A stretch of 10,105 nt of DNA, from contig JBEVLT010000377.1 of NCBI GenBank assembly GCA_040509055.1, positions 1 to 10,105 of the forward strand, written 5' to 3'. The DNA comes from JAJKIP01 sp040509055. Lineage in GTDB: Bacteria > Bacteroidota > Bacteroidia > Chitinophagales > Chitinophagaceae. Both the position numbers and the translations under genes were made by a program. The first letter of the stretch is position 1. Each line of letters begins with the position of its first letter. The notes beneath the pieces were generated by a model that saw only the letters and a program-made list of their open reading frames with translations, was not told the origin of the DNA and ran no database searches. Below are positions 1-6,558 of the stretch, piece after piece.

Positions 1-13
1 TGCCATAATACAC

Positions 14-41
14 AACATCAAACCCCGAACCTCAAACCTGT
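14..41 (+). repeat. Heptad repeat array A
   Basis: Four 7-bp units in unbroken phase at 14-20 (AACATCA), 21-27 (AACCCCG), 28-34 (AACCTCA) and 35-41 (AACCTGT). The array lies just beyond the 3' end of the minus-strand SDR gene and points toward it. Bases 21-37 are an exact 17-bp inverted copy of 1515-1531, so the two arrays bracket the SDR/dioxygenase pair. This is read directly from the sequence; a function is not known. Confidence 0.75.
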
Positions 42-76
42 TTAAACACCGACACACTCCGGTAAACACCCCCCGG

Positions 77-862
77 CTATAGCGAACCCGTTCTTCCTCC
101 GTCTACCGGTATGCTCACCCCGTTTACATAAGATGCTGCAGGAGAAGCCAGGAAAGCCGCGACCGCTGCTATTTCCAACGCATCGCCAAACCGTTTCATC
201 GGGATCTCCTCCTGCATGTTCTTTTCCACTACATCGACGGGCATATTACCTTTTTTGGCTGTGTTTTCGATCAGGCTTGTCAGCCGCCGGGTAGCTGTAG
301 AACCCGGCAATACATTATTCACGGTGATATTGAACTGTCCCAGTTCATTCGCCATGGTCTTGGCCCAGCTGGCTACTGCGCCCCGGATGGTATTGGACAC
401 CCCAAGATTTTTCAACGGTATTTTTACCGAAGTGGAAATGATATTGACGATCCGGCCGTATTGTTCTTTTTTCATGGAAGGAATGACCGCCGTGGCCAGG
501 ATATGGTTACACACCAGGTGCTGGTTGAAGGCAGCCAGGAATGCTTCTTCCGTTGCTTCTGTGACCGGGCCTGCCGCAGGACCACCCGTATTGTTGATCA
601 GCACATGCACCGGTTTGTCAGCCACATGTGCCGCGATGGCTTTTTTCACTTCCTCCGGCTTGCTGAAGTCCGCGACGATATAATCGTGCTGCTGCCGGAG
701 CGTGGTGTCCAGGTGTTGTATCGCTTTTTGCAATGCGTCCCCGTTGCGGGCCATCAGCGTGCAATGAGCGCCGAGCAAGGCCAGCTCCTGGGCAATGGCC
801 AGCCCGATACCCTGTGTGCTTCCGCAAACCACTACATATTTGCCTTCCAGAGATAGATTCAT
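77..862 (-). CDS. Atypical short-chain dehydrogenase/reductase (SDR)
   Basis: A Rossmann-fold protein of 261 residues. The cofactor loop is G14-S-T-Q-G18-I-G20, the NNTGG segment is at about 90-94, and VLPGSTATRR near 184-193 and the C-terminal VNG-(x)4-VDGG are typical of FabG-like SDRs. The classical Tyr-xxx-Lys pair is missing: counting from Ser143, the Tyr position is Ser156 and the Lys position is Arg160 (SNTIRGAV). This resembles the CDD subgroup described as BKR-like SDRs without a perfect catalytic tetrad, so reductase activity should not be assumed. The start at 862 is preferred over the upstream one at 952, because SDRs begin a few residues before the first strand, the extra 30 residues would overlap the divergent dioxygenase gene, and a promoter box lies 5 bp upstream of this ATG. 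It is divergent from 3-hydroxyanthranilate dioxygenase, so a role in kynurenine catabolism is inferred; substrate unknown. Confidence 0.88.
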   Translation of the reverse strand: MNLSLEGKYVVVCGSTQGIGLAIAQELALLGAHCTLMARNGDALQKAIQHLDTTLRQQHDYIVADFSKPEEVKKAIAAHVADKPVHVLINNTGGPAAGPVTEATEEAFLAAFNQHLVCNHILATAVIPSMKKEQYGRIVNIISTSVKIPLKNLGVSNTIRGAVASWAKTMANELGQFNITVNNVLPGSTATRRLTSLIENTAKKGNMPVDVVEKNMQEEIPMKRFGDALEIAAVAAFLASPAASYVNGVSIPVDGGRTGSL

Positions 863-867
863 ACCGC

Positions 868-875
868 CAAACCTA
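868..875 (-). promoter_or_regulatory. Bacteroidota -7 promoter box for the SDR gene
   Basis: The minus strand reads TAGGTTTG, a full match to the Bacteroidota -7 consensus TAnnTTTG, with only 5 bp (GCGGT) before the SDR ATG at 862. The transcript would begin at or within a few bases of the start codon, that is, leaderless or nearly so. I see no convincing -33 element at the usual distance. Confidence 0.5.
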
Positions 876-929
876 AGTAAAAAGTCGTAATTTTTCAGCG
901 AATTCACCCACTGTAAAAAATCGTTTGCT

Positions 930-1460
930 ATGGCCGTTACTGCCCCGTTCAACCTGAAAAAATGGATCGACGAACACCGCGACCTGCTGAAACCACCGGT
1001 CGGAAACCAGTGTATCTATAAAAATGCAGAAAACTTTATCGTGATGGTGGTAGGCGGCCCCAATGCACGCAAGGATTATCACTACAACGAAAGCGAGGAG
1101 CTTTATTACCAGGTAGAAGGAAATATCGTGCTGAAAATAATCGATGACGGCGTGCCCAAAGATATCCCGATCAACGAAGGCGACCTGTTCCTGCTGCCGC
1201 CTCAAACACCGCATTCCCCGCAGCGCGGCCCCAATACGGTCGGCCTGGTGATCGAAAAGGTCAGAGAAGACGAAGAGGAAGAAAAAGACGCCTTCATGTG
1301 GTTTTGCGAAAACTGCGGCAACAAGCTGTACGAGGATTGGGTATTCGTAAAAGACATCGTCAAACAGCTTCCTCCCATCATGGAAAAGTTCTGGGGAAGT
1401 ACCGAACTGCGTACCTGCAACAAATGCGGGACGGTGATGGAACCGCCGAAGAAAGTTTAG
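930..1460 (+). CDS. nbaC: 3-hydroxyanthranilate 3,4-dioxygenase
   Basis: This Fe(II) cupin dioxygenase opens the ring of 3-hydroxyanthranilate to 2-amino-3-carboxymuconate 6-semialdehyde in tryptophan/kynurenine catabolism. The 176-residue length is normal for the bacterial enzyme. The opening FNLKKWIDEHRDLLKPPVGN is highly characteristic. Iron ligands are His51, Glu57 and His95; Arg47 and Arg99 fit the known substrate-binding arginines. The C-terminal rubredoxin-like metal site has two Cys pairs, C126-x-x-C129 and C163-x-x-C166, which marks the prokaryotic form. The gene is divergent from the SDR across a 67-bp gap and precedes ACMSD, the next enzyme of the route, by about 330 bp. There is no clear Shine-Dalgarno sequence; TTTG at 924-927 lies 2 bp before the ATG. 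Confidence 0.97.
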   Translation: MAVTAPFNLKKWIDEHRDLLKPPVGNQCIYKNAENFIVMVVGGPNARKDYHYNESEELYYQVEGNIVLKIIDDGVPKDIPINEGDLFLLPPQTPHSPQRGPNTVGLVIEKVREDEEEEKDAFMWFCENCGNKLYEDWVFVKDIVKQLPPIMEKFWGSTELRTCNKCGTVMEPPKKV

Positions 1461-1503
1461 ACTTCCCTGTTGAAGTTTCGGTTTATTGCAGATGCAGTCT
1501 TTA

Positions 1504-1531
1504 AATGGTTCGACGTTTGAGGTTCGGGGTT
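1504..1531 (-). repeat. Heptad repeat array B
   Basis: Read on the minus strand from 1531, four heptads follow in phase: AACCCCG, AACCTCA, AACGTCG and AACCATT. The array starts 44 bp after the dioxygenase stop and points back toward that gene. Bases 1515-1531 are the exact inverse of 21-37 in array A, and 1516-1528 is the exact inverse of 1763-1775 in array C. Confidence 0.75.
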
Positions 1532-1555
1532 ATCCTTATCTGAAAATTCACTACA

Positions 1556-1729
1556 ATGGCTACAATCACCACGATCACAGTTGTACAGGTCCCCGATCAC
1601 AATCATATCACACCGGAAACAGTAGAAACCAGGCTTAACTTCTTCGTGACGCCGGGCAACAAGATCAAATCATTTATCGACTATCTTCACACGACCAAAT
1701 ACAAAGGAAACCCTGTAAAAAAAGACTGA
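1556..1729 (+). CDS. Small hypothetical protein, 57 residues
   Basis: An ATG-started ORF of 57 codons ending TGA at 1727, between the dioxygenase and ACMSD genes on the same strand. The N-terminal part is Thr/Ile/Val-rich (MATITTITVV), there is a central VTPGNKIKSFIDYLHTTKY segment, and the tail is basic (NPVKKD). There is no signal peptide, Cys pair or membrane segment. I do not recognise the family. In its favour are its position inside the catabolic gene series and a protein-like composition. Against it are the small size, the lack of a visible ribosome binding site, and its place between two inverted repeat arrays (1504-1531 and 1734-1787). It may be a genuine small gene or a chance ORF. 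Confidence 0.45.
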   Translation: MATITTITVVQVPDHNHITPETVETRLNFFVTPGNKIKSFIDYLHTTKYKGNPVKKD

Positions 1730-1733
1730 CCCA

Positions 1734-1787
1734 AACATCCGACATCAAACTTCCAACGGTCTCCCGAACCTCAAATTTCAAACTTCT
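1734..1787 (+). repeat. Heptad repeat array C
   Basis: Seven units in two phased runs: 1734-1761 (AACATCC, GACATCA, AACTTCC, AACGGTC) and 1767-1787 (AACCTCA, AATTTCA, AACTTCT), separated by a 5-bp slip TCCCG. The array ends 5 bp before the TTG start of ACMSD and points toward it, so it forms that gene's leader. The segment 1763-1775 pairs perfectly with 1516-1528 of array B, and folding would loop out the small ORF. Confidence 0.75.
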
Positions 1788-1792
1788 TTGTT

Positions 1793-2785
1793 TTGAAAAT
1801 AGACATCCATACCCACATCATGCCCGCGAGAATGCCCAACTGGACACAAAAATTCGGGTACGGTGAGTTTATACATTTGGAGCATCGCAATTGCAAAGCC
1901 TGTATGATGAAGGGCGACCGGTTGTTCAGGGAAGTGGAAGAGAATTGTTTTGATCCGGGCACCCGCTTAGCAGAGATGGACCAGACAGATGTGACGATAC
2001 AGGTATTGTCCACCATCCCTGTTTTGTTTAATTACTGGGCCAAACCGGCCGATGCACAGGAAACAGCGCGTTTTTTCAACGATCATATTGCAGAGACCGT
2101 GTCGCAGCACCCGCAACGCTTCATAGGCCTGGGTACCGTGCCGATGCAGGATGTGGACCTGGCCATCAAAGAAATGGAACGCTGCATGCAGGAGCTAAAA
2201 ATGCCGGGGCTGGAGATCGGGTCGAACATCAACGGCAGCAACCTGTCGGACAAAAAATTCTTTCCTTTTTACGAAGCAGCGGAAAAAGCGGGTTGCGCCC
2301 TGTTTATCCATCCCTGGGAAATGATGGGCGAAGACCAGATGCAAAAATACTGGCTGCCCTGGCTGGTCGGTATGCCGGCAGAGACCGCAAGGGCCATCTG
2401 CTCCCTGATATTCGGTGGCGTCTTCAGGCAATTCCCCAACCTGCGCATAGCATTTGCCCATGGCGGCGGCGCGTTTCCTTTTACGATCGGCCGCATCGAA
2501 CATGGATTTGCCGTGCGACCAGACCTGGTAGCGGTAGACAATCCTGTATCGCCGCGGGACTATATCGGCAGATTTTGGGTAGATAGCCTGGTACATGACC
2601 CCAAGGCTATGGAATACCTGGTGGATACGATCGGTGAAAACCGCATTTGCGTTGGCAGCGATTATCCCTTTCCGCTTGGCGAGCACCACCCCGGCCAGCT
2701 GGTGGAAGCCATGTATCCGGGCAGCAACACGGTGGAAAAGCTCCTGTATAAAAATGCTGAAGAGTGGCTGGGAATAGCAAGATGA
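1793..2785 (+). CDS. nbaD: 2-amino-3-carboxymuconate-6-semialdehyde decarboxylase (ACMSD)
   Basis: A TIM-barrel metal-dependent decarboxylase of the amidohydrolase superfamily. It converts the dioxygenase product to 2-aminomuconate 6-semialdehyde, which diverts carbon from quinolinate and NAD. The 330-residue length is normal. The zinc ligands are visible: His6 and His8 in MKIDIHTHIMP, His173 in FIHPWEMMG, and Asp290 in VGSDYPFPLGE. His223 in FAHGGGAFPF fits the conserved catalytic histidine. The start is TTG at 1793, chosen because MKIDIHTH is the usual family N-terminus and the next Met falls inside the metal motif. Repeat array C occupies the leader. The last four bases overlap the next gene (ATGA), which suggests translational coupling. 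Confidence 0.96.
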   Translation: MKIDIHTHIMPARMPNWTQKFGYGEFIHLEHRNCKACMMKGDRLFREVEENCFDPGTRLAEMDQTDVTIQVLSTIPVLFNYWAKPADAQETARFFNDHIAETVSQHPQRFIGLGTVPMQDVDLAIKEMERCMQELKMPGLEIGSNINGSNLSDKKFFPFYEAAEKAGCALFIHPWEMMGEDQMQKYWLPWLVGMPAETARAICSLIFGGVFRQFPNLRIAFAHGGGAFPFTIGRIEHGFAVRPDLVAVDNPVSPRDYIGRFWVDSLVHDPKAMEYLVDTIGENRICVGSDYPFPLGEHHPGQLVEAMYPGSNTVEKLLYKNAEEWLGIAR

Positions 2786-3564
2786 TTGATCCCATCAAAG
2801 AAATAACCAGGCTCGAAAGACGTCTTTATCTCCGCTGCGCAGCCGGCGCTCTTGCCGGTGCTATCCTGCTGGCGCTGGCCTGGACAGCCAGGGGAATAGC
2901 CGCCACCGCTACAGGTATTGCCGGGGCGCTTGTTATATTGGCATCGCTGCTGGCCTTCCTTTATTTTGTCGATACATTCTATAAAATAAAAGGCCGGCTC
3001 AGGGCAGAACAAACCGGCGAAGCATTCAGGGAAAGCTATATCGAATGGCCGCGATGGCTCAAAAAATGGGGCTGGACGATACATTTCCTGGTCATCACAC
3101 CAGGCATCCTCCTGTTTGCCAGCATGCATGAAAATGATTTTGGCGGGTTGCGGTTCGTGTGGCATTCGATATTCTTCGGTATCGGAGCAGGCATTCTCGT
3201 CTACCTGTTGTTACGCCTGAAATTTACCGGCTGGTCATCGCACCGGGACAAAAGCATCGAGATCGGCTTTTATATTACGCTGGTGGTCTTGTTTTTGACC
3301 GTTTGCCTGGGACCTGTGATCAATCACTCTTTTGCCAGCGCGCCGGTGAAATGCAATGCGTATTACCTCGAAGAGAGCAGCAGAAAATATGTAGCCCGCA
3401 ATAAATACATCCATGTCCGGATCGGCGACCGGTCAGAACGGTTCCAGCCGCCACCTTCTTTTCGCCGCAGCTTTACCGGGCAAACCGACTCGGTGATCCT
3501 GTGTGTCCGCAAAGGATGGCTGGGTTACGACTACGTGAAAGAATTCAGGCTGCCAACGCATTAA
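2782..3564 (+). CDS. Polytopic membrane protein of unknown function, coupled to ACMSD
   Basis: 260 residues from the ATG at 2782, which overlaps the ACMSD stop as ATGA. A GTG at 2764 would add six residues but is less likely. Hydrophobic segments lie at about 17-38, 41-63, 98-114, 127-145 and 161-181, giving four or five membrane spans. A basic loop follows span two (YKIKGRLRAEQ). A soluble tail of about 80 residues contains SSRKYVARNKYIHVRIGDRS and ends in a short strand-rich stretch. I do not recognise a family or catalytic motif. The coupling suggests co-expression with kynurenine catabolism, but there is no sign that it is a transporter. The stop overlaps that of the convergent phosphodiesterase. 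Confidence 0.85.
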   Translation: MIDPIKEITRLERRLYLRCAAGALAGAILLALAWTARGIAATATGIAGALVILASLLAFLYFVDTFYKIKGRLRAEQTGEAFRESYIEWPRWLKKWGWTIHFLVITPGILLFASMHENDFGGLRFVWHSIFFGIGAGILVYLLLRLKFTGWSSHRDKSIEIGFYITLVVLFLTVCLGPVINHSFASAPVKCNAYYLEESSRKYVARNKYIHVRIGDRSERFQPPPSFRRSFTGQTDSVILCVRKGWLGYDYVKEFRLPTH

Positions 3565-4469
3565 AACAGGTCGGGATAATCGGTAATGATCCCATCCACG
3601 CCCATCGTTTTCAGTTTTTCGATTTCCTCTTTCGTGTTCACCGTCCAGGGTATGATCTTCATGTTTTGCCCGTGGCATTGCTGTACCAGCTTGTCAGTGA
3701 CCAGCTGGTAAGCGGGGCTGTAAATTGACGGTATGAATCCCAGCGTTTTTACTTGTTCATCCGGCTTCCGCTTGTCCCCTTCTCCGATCAGCAGGGCCGT
3801 CTGGATAGCAGGATACTTCCGGTGCAGGTATTGCAGGGTCCTGATGTCAAACGACTGGATGGTCACAAAATCCGCAATGCCTTCTTTATTAATGACCTCC
3901 ATCAGGAGATCTACGAACTCTTCCGGCTTGGGATGAAAGACCCCATCAAACTCCGGATTGGTCTTTGTCTCGATATTATAACGGGGGAAGGGCCGCCGCC
4001 GCGTCATCATGTACTGCCGTACACTGTCAATCACATCGCTCAGCAAAGGCTTTATAGCCGGCATTTTCTCCTGCCGTGGAAAACGCGGATGCGGCTTCAA
4101 CCCTACATCAAATGTTTTCACCTGCTCATAGGTCATCCAGTAAATATTGAACTTACGCTCCTCGCGTGGCCCCATGTAGCTGCCATCCGGCTTGGTGGTG
4201 ATATCCTGCGCAAACCAGGGATCGTGTGACAGCACCACTTTTTTATCTTTGGTGATCACCACATCCATTTCCAGCGTGGTGACGCCAAAACCCAGCGCCG
4301 CTTTCATGGCGGGCCAGGTATTTTCCGGCATCAGCCCACGGGAACCCCGGTGACCCTGTTTATCGAAATCTCCGGCCTGCCATGTCTTGCCGGAAGGAGT
4401 ATCCTGTACGTTTTTTGCCGATGAGCATGCCATGGAGAAAGCGAGTAACAAAAAGAGATAATGTTTCAT
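3561..4469 (-). CDS. Glycerophosphodiester phosphodiesterase family lipoprotein
   Basis: GDPD-family TIM-barrel enzyme of 302 residues, expected to hydrolyse glycerophosphodiesters to an alcohol and sn-glycerol 3-phosphate outside the cytoplasm. The N-terminus is a lipoprotein signal: MKHYLFLLLAFSMAC with Cys15 as the lipid-bearing residue. The family signature is complete: His40-Arg41-Gly42, P-E49-N50-T51, Glu67 and Asp69 in TLEMDVV, and His82-Asp83 in LSHDPWF. The C-terminal GVDGIITDYPDLF is typical. It lies 29 bp behind the PaiB-like gene on the same strand, so the two are probably co-transcribed. TAATTTTT before the ATG is one base from a -7 box, so an internal promoter is possible. Its stop overlaps that of the convergent membrane gene by 4 bp. 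Confidence 0.94.
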   Translation of the reverse strand: MKHYLFLLLAFSMACSSAKNVQDTPSGKTWQAGDFDKQGHRGSRGLMPENTWPAMKAALGFGVTTLEMDVVITKDKKVVLSHDPWFAQDITTKPDGSYMGPREERKFNIYWMTYEQVKTFDVGLKPHPRFPRQEKMPAIKPLLSDVIDSVRQYMMTRRRPFPRYNIETKTNPEFDGVFHPKPEEFVDLLMEVINKEGIADFVTIQSFDIRTLQYLHRKYPAIQTALLIGEGDKRKPDEQVKTLGFIPSIYSPAYQLVTDKLVQQCHGQNMKIIPWTVNTKEEIEKLKTMGVDGIITDYPDLF

Positions 4470-4498
4470 CCGGATAAAAATTAGTTTAAACCAACCGC

Positions 4499-5131
4499 TT
4501 AGTGTTTAAAGACACGGGGCTTGTTTTCCTTCATGGCTGCTGCAATCTTCCGGCCATCCGCATCCAGCTGTTCCAGTTTGCCGATAATATTCTCATAATT
4601 TTTCTCGTCCTTGTTCTGGCTCAGCTTGAATACATGATCCAGTTCCGCCACTTCCACCTCGAAGGCGACAATCGCTTTGGCCAGCCGCTGCACATAGTCA
4701 GGCGGCAGCTGATCAAAGCCTGCCGGCGAATGCGGATCGTTCTCAAAATGATCGGTCGTACGCCTGAGCACCTCCAGCAGAGCCTGGTCGTCCAGGAACC
4801 GCAACTTTCCTTTGGCATGTACGCTCCTATAATTCCAGGTACTCACCTGCTGCTTGTTTTCGTACCAGCTGGCGCTGATATAACTATGCGCGCCGGTAAA
4901 TACGGCCAGCACATCGGCATTGTGCAAAAAGGCCTGGTGATGATCCGAATTTTTCAGCATATGCCCGGACAGGAAGAGTCCTCCATCCCGTTCGTCGATA
5001 AACACCGGAACCTGAGTAGCAACCGGCTTATTACCTGCATCCACCCCGCACAATAAAGCGAAGGGATGCTCTTTTACAAAACCGATGACCTTAGCGGCAT
5101 CCTGTTCTTTAAAATGAGGAAGGTTGTACAT
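4499..5131 (-). CDS. FMN-binding negative transcriptional regulator family protein (PaiB-like)
   Basis: Member of the FMN_bind_2/PaiB family, a split-barrel flavin-binding fold; B. subtilis PaiB is a reported repressor, but most homologues have no proven role. The 210 residues from the chosen start fit the family. Motifs are the opening MYNLPHFKEQD, HSYISASWYENKQQVSTWNY at about 82-101, VHAKG, and FKLSQNK at 168-174 followed by the NIIGKL stretch. The start at 5131 is preferred over one at 5176: family members begin MYxPxxF, and the 45 bp between the two starts contain a repeat array identical in style to arrays in other gaps. It is followed by the phosphodiesterase gene after 29 bp. Confidence 0.9.
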   Translation of the reverse strand: MYNLPHFKEQDAAKVIGFVKEHPFALLCGVDAGNKPVATQVPVFIDERDGGLFLSGHMLKNSDHHQAFLHNADVLAVFTGAHSYISASWYENKQQVSTWNYRSVHAKGKLRFLDDQALLEVLRRTTDHFENDPHSPAGFDQLPPDYVQRLAKAIVAFEVEVAELDHVFKLSQNKDEKNYENIIGKLEQLDADGRKIAAAMKENKPRVFKH

Positions 5132-5135
5132 GAAG

Positions 5136-5156
5136 AATTGTTTGAGGTTGGAGGCT
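5136..5156 (-). repeat. Heptad repeat array F
   Basis: Minus-strand units from 5156: AGCCTCC, AACCTCA and AACAATT, ending 4 bp before the PaiB-like ATG and pointing toward it. Bases 5139-5149 are the exact inverse of 5363-5373 in array D (11 bp). The array argues that the region upstream of 5131 is leader and not coding. Confidence 0.6.
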
Positions 5157-5348
5157 TTCAGGGCGGCCTTACCCAACCATGCGAAAACGCTTTACCCGGT
5201 TGATATTGGGAGATTCCATCTTTGAGGTTACGAACAGGTTTATATTGGTTACTCTTCTCCGGCCAGCAATCTCCTGTATATAAACAGTACCTGTCTTTCT
5301 TTCCAGCTAATGACAGCCTCCCTGTAGCAGGTCTGCCCAAATAAGGAT

Positions 5349-5376
5349 AACATCAAACACCGAACCTCAAACATTC
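5349..5376 (+). repeat. Heptad repeat array D
   Basis: Four heptads in unbroken phase: AACATCA, AACACCG, AACCTCA and AACATTC. The array points toward the 3' end of mrp. It is the cleanest copy in the window and differs from array A mainly in the second and fourth units. Confidence 0.75.
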
Positions 5377-5420
5377 TGAAAAAGTGCCGATCGTACAAAG
5401 ACTTCCCCCTAACACGCCCA

Positions 5421-5441
5421 AACATCGAACATCAAACCGTT
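5421..5441 (+). repeat. Heptad repeat array E, running into the mrp stop codon
   Basis: Units AACATCG (5421-5427), AACATCA (5428-5434) and AACCGTT (5435-5441). The mrp stop codon is the complement of bases 5432-5434, so the repeat supplies the last codons (Thr-Val-stop) of mrp. It starts 44 bp after array D in the same orientation. Confidence 0.65.
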
Positions 5442-6523
5442 TCCGCCACCCGTTCGGCAGAAAAGTTCGCATTCCGCATGGAAACACTCCGGACTACATG
5501 GCCGGCAAATTCTTCGAAAGAGCGTTTCGTAATGACGTCGTCGCTGAGCATGATCGGTACGCCGCTATCGCCTCCTTCGCGGATGCTCTGTACCAGCGGT
5601 ATCTGCCCCAGGAAAGGCAGGTCGTATTCATCGGCCAGTCTTCTACCGCCTTCTTTCCCGAAAATATAATATTTATGATCCGGCAGCTCGGCCGGGGTAA
5701 AATAGCTCATGTTCTCCACCAGCCCGATCACCGGTACATTCAGCTGTGCCTGGCCAAACATGGCAATACCTTTTTTGGCATCGGCCAGGGCCACATCCTG
5801 CGGCGTGGTCACGATCACGGTACCCGTCACCGGCACGGTCTGCATCAGGGTCAGGTGAATATCACCGGTACCCGGCGGCATATCCACCACCAGGTAATCC
5901 AGTTCGCCCCAGTATACATCGGTCACGAACTGGCGGATGGCGCTGCTGGCCATCGGCCCGCGCCACACCACGGCATTCTTTTCGTCCACCAGGAACCCAA
6001 TGCTCACCAGCTTGATACCGTATTTTTCCAGCGGCACGATCATGCCTTTACCCTCAATTTCCATCATCATCGGCCGCTCGCCCCTTACGCCGAACATGAT
6101 CGGTACGCTGGGGCCGTAAATATCGGCATCCATGAGACCTACTTTGGCGCCGCCCCTGGACAGGGCCAGGGCCAGGTTGGCCGCCACGGTAGATTTGCCT
6201 ACGCCACCCTTGCCGCTCACCACGGCAATGATGTTTTTTACCCGGGGCAAAACGGTACCCGGGTCATTTCTTTTGGTGGTGGTATTGGCCGTAAACTTTA
6301 CGTTCACCGCCGCCTCTTTATTCACCAGCAGTTTTATCGCGTTGATGCAGGCATTTTTGATCATGTCCTTCATCGGGCAGGCCGGGGTGGTCAGTACCAC
6401 CGTAAAGGAAACATAATTGCCCTCGATGGTAACATCCTGTACCATGTTCAGCGTCACGATATCCTTGCCCAGATCGGGTTCCTGCACATTACTGAGGGCC
6501 TCCAGCACTTTTTCCTTGGTCAT
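5432..6523 (-). CDS. mrp: Mrp/ApbC-type iron-sulfur cluster carrier ATPase
   Basis: P-loop ATPase of the Mrp/NBP35 family, which binds and transfers Fe-S clusters in the cytoplasm. An N-terminal MIP18/DUF59 domain (about 1-90, with TTPACPMKDMI) is followed by the ParA-like domain with the deviant Walker A SGKGGVGKST, then MDADIYGPS, VVDMPPGTGD and TTPQDVALAD. The C-terminal CXXC that usually bridges the cluster is absent: ENMSYF is followed by TPAELPDHKYYIFGKEGG, as I recall for Bacteroidota homologues. The start is uncertain between this ATG (363 residues) and an in-frame TTG at 6529 (365 residues). The last codons lie inside repeat array E. The gene is divergent from the CarboxypepD_reg-like gene. 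Confidence 0.95.
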   Translation of the reverse strand: MTKEKVLEALSNVQEPDLGKDIVTLNMVQDVTIEGNYVSFTVVLTTPACPMKDMIKNACINAIKLLVNKEAAVNVKFTANTTTKRNDPGTVLPRVKNIIAVVSGKGGVGKSTVAANLALALSRGGAKVGLMDADIYGPSVPIMFGVRGERPMMMEIEGKGMIVPLEKYGIKLVSIGFLVDEKNAVVWRGPMASSAIRQFVTDVYWGELDYLVVDMPPGTGDIHLTLMQTVPVTGTVIVTTPQDVALADAKKGIAMFGQAQLNVPVIGLVENMSYFTPAELPDHKYYIFGKEGGRRLADEYDLPFLGQIPLVQSIREGGDSGVPIMLSDDVITKRSFEEFAGHVVRSVSMRNANFSAERVAETV

Positions 6524-6558
6524 ATTCAAAGCGATATGTTAAAAAAACAAATAAGATG

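Larger units (their letters stand above)
5132..5431. other. 300-bp gap between the mrp and PaiB-like genes
   Basis: No convincing gene. It holds repeat array F at its left end, a lone AACCTCA unit on the minus strand at 5223-5229, and arrays D and E at its right end. A weak 8-bp inverted repeat, GTTTATAT (5238-5245) with ATATAAAC (5278-5285), lies in the AT-rich middle. A 34-codon ORF on the plus strand (5179-5283) and a 60-codon ORF on the minus strand (5158-5340) have no protein-like features and are treated as chance. No TAnnTTTG box upstream of the PaiB-like gene was found. Confidence 0.6.

Noticed and set aside
14..41. Heptad arrays as a CRISPR array or phage attachment sites
   Set aside because: There are no regular spacers, no cas genes, no integrase and no tRNA; the period is only 7 bp and the arrays recur in many gaps.
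863..952. 30-residue N-terminal extension of the SDR
   Set aside because: It overlaps the divergent dioxygenase start, precedes the normal SDR N-terminus, and covers a -7 promoter box.
5132..5176. 15-residue N-terminal extension of the PaiB-like protein
   Set aside because: The family starts MYxPxxF, and the extra stretch is made of the intergenic heptad repeat.
5179..5283. 34-codon plus-strand ORF MRKRFTRLILGDSIF...
   Set aside because: Very short, antisense to any likely PaiB leader, no ribosome site; best taken as chance.
5158..5340. 60-codon minus-strand ORF in the mrp/PaiB gap
   Set aside because: Composition is not protein-like, no family is recognisable, and repeat units of the gap run through it.
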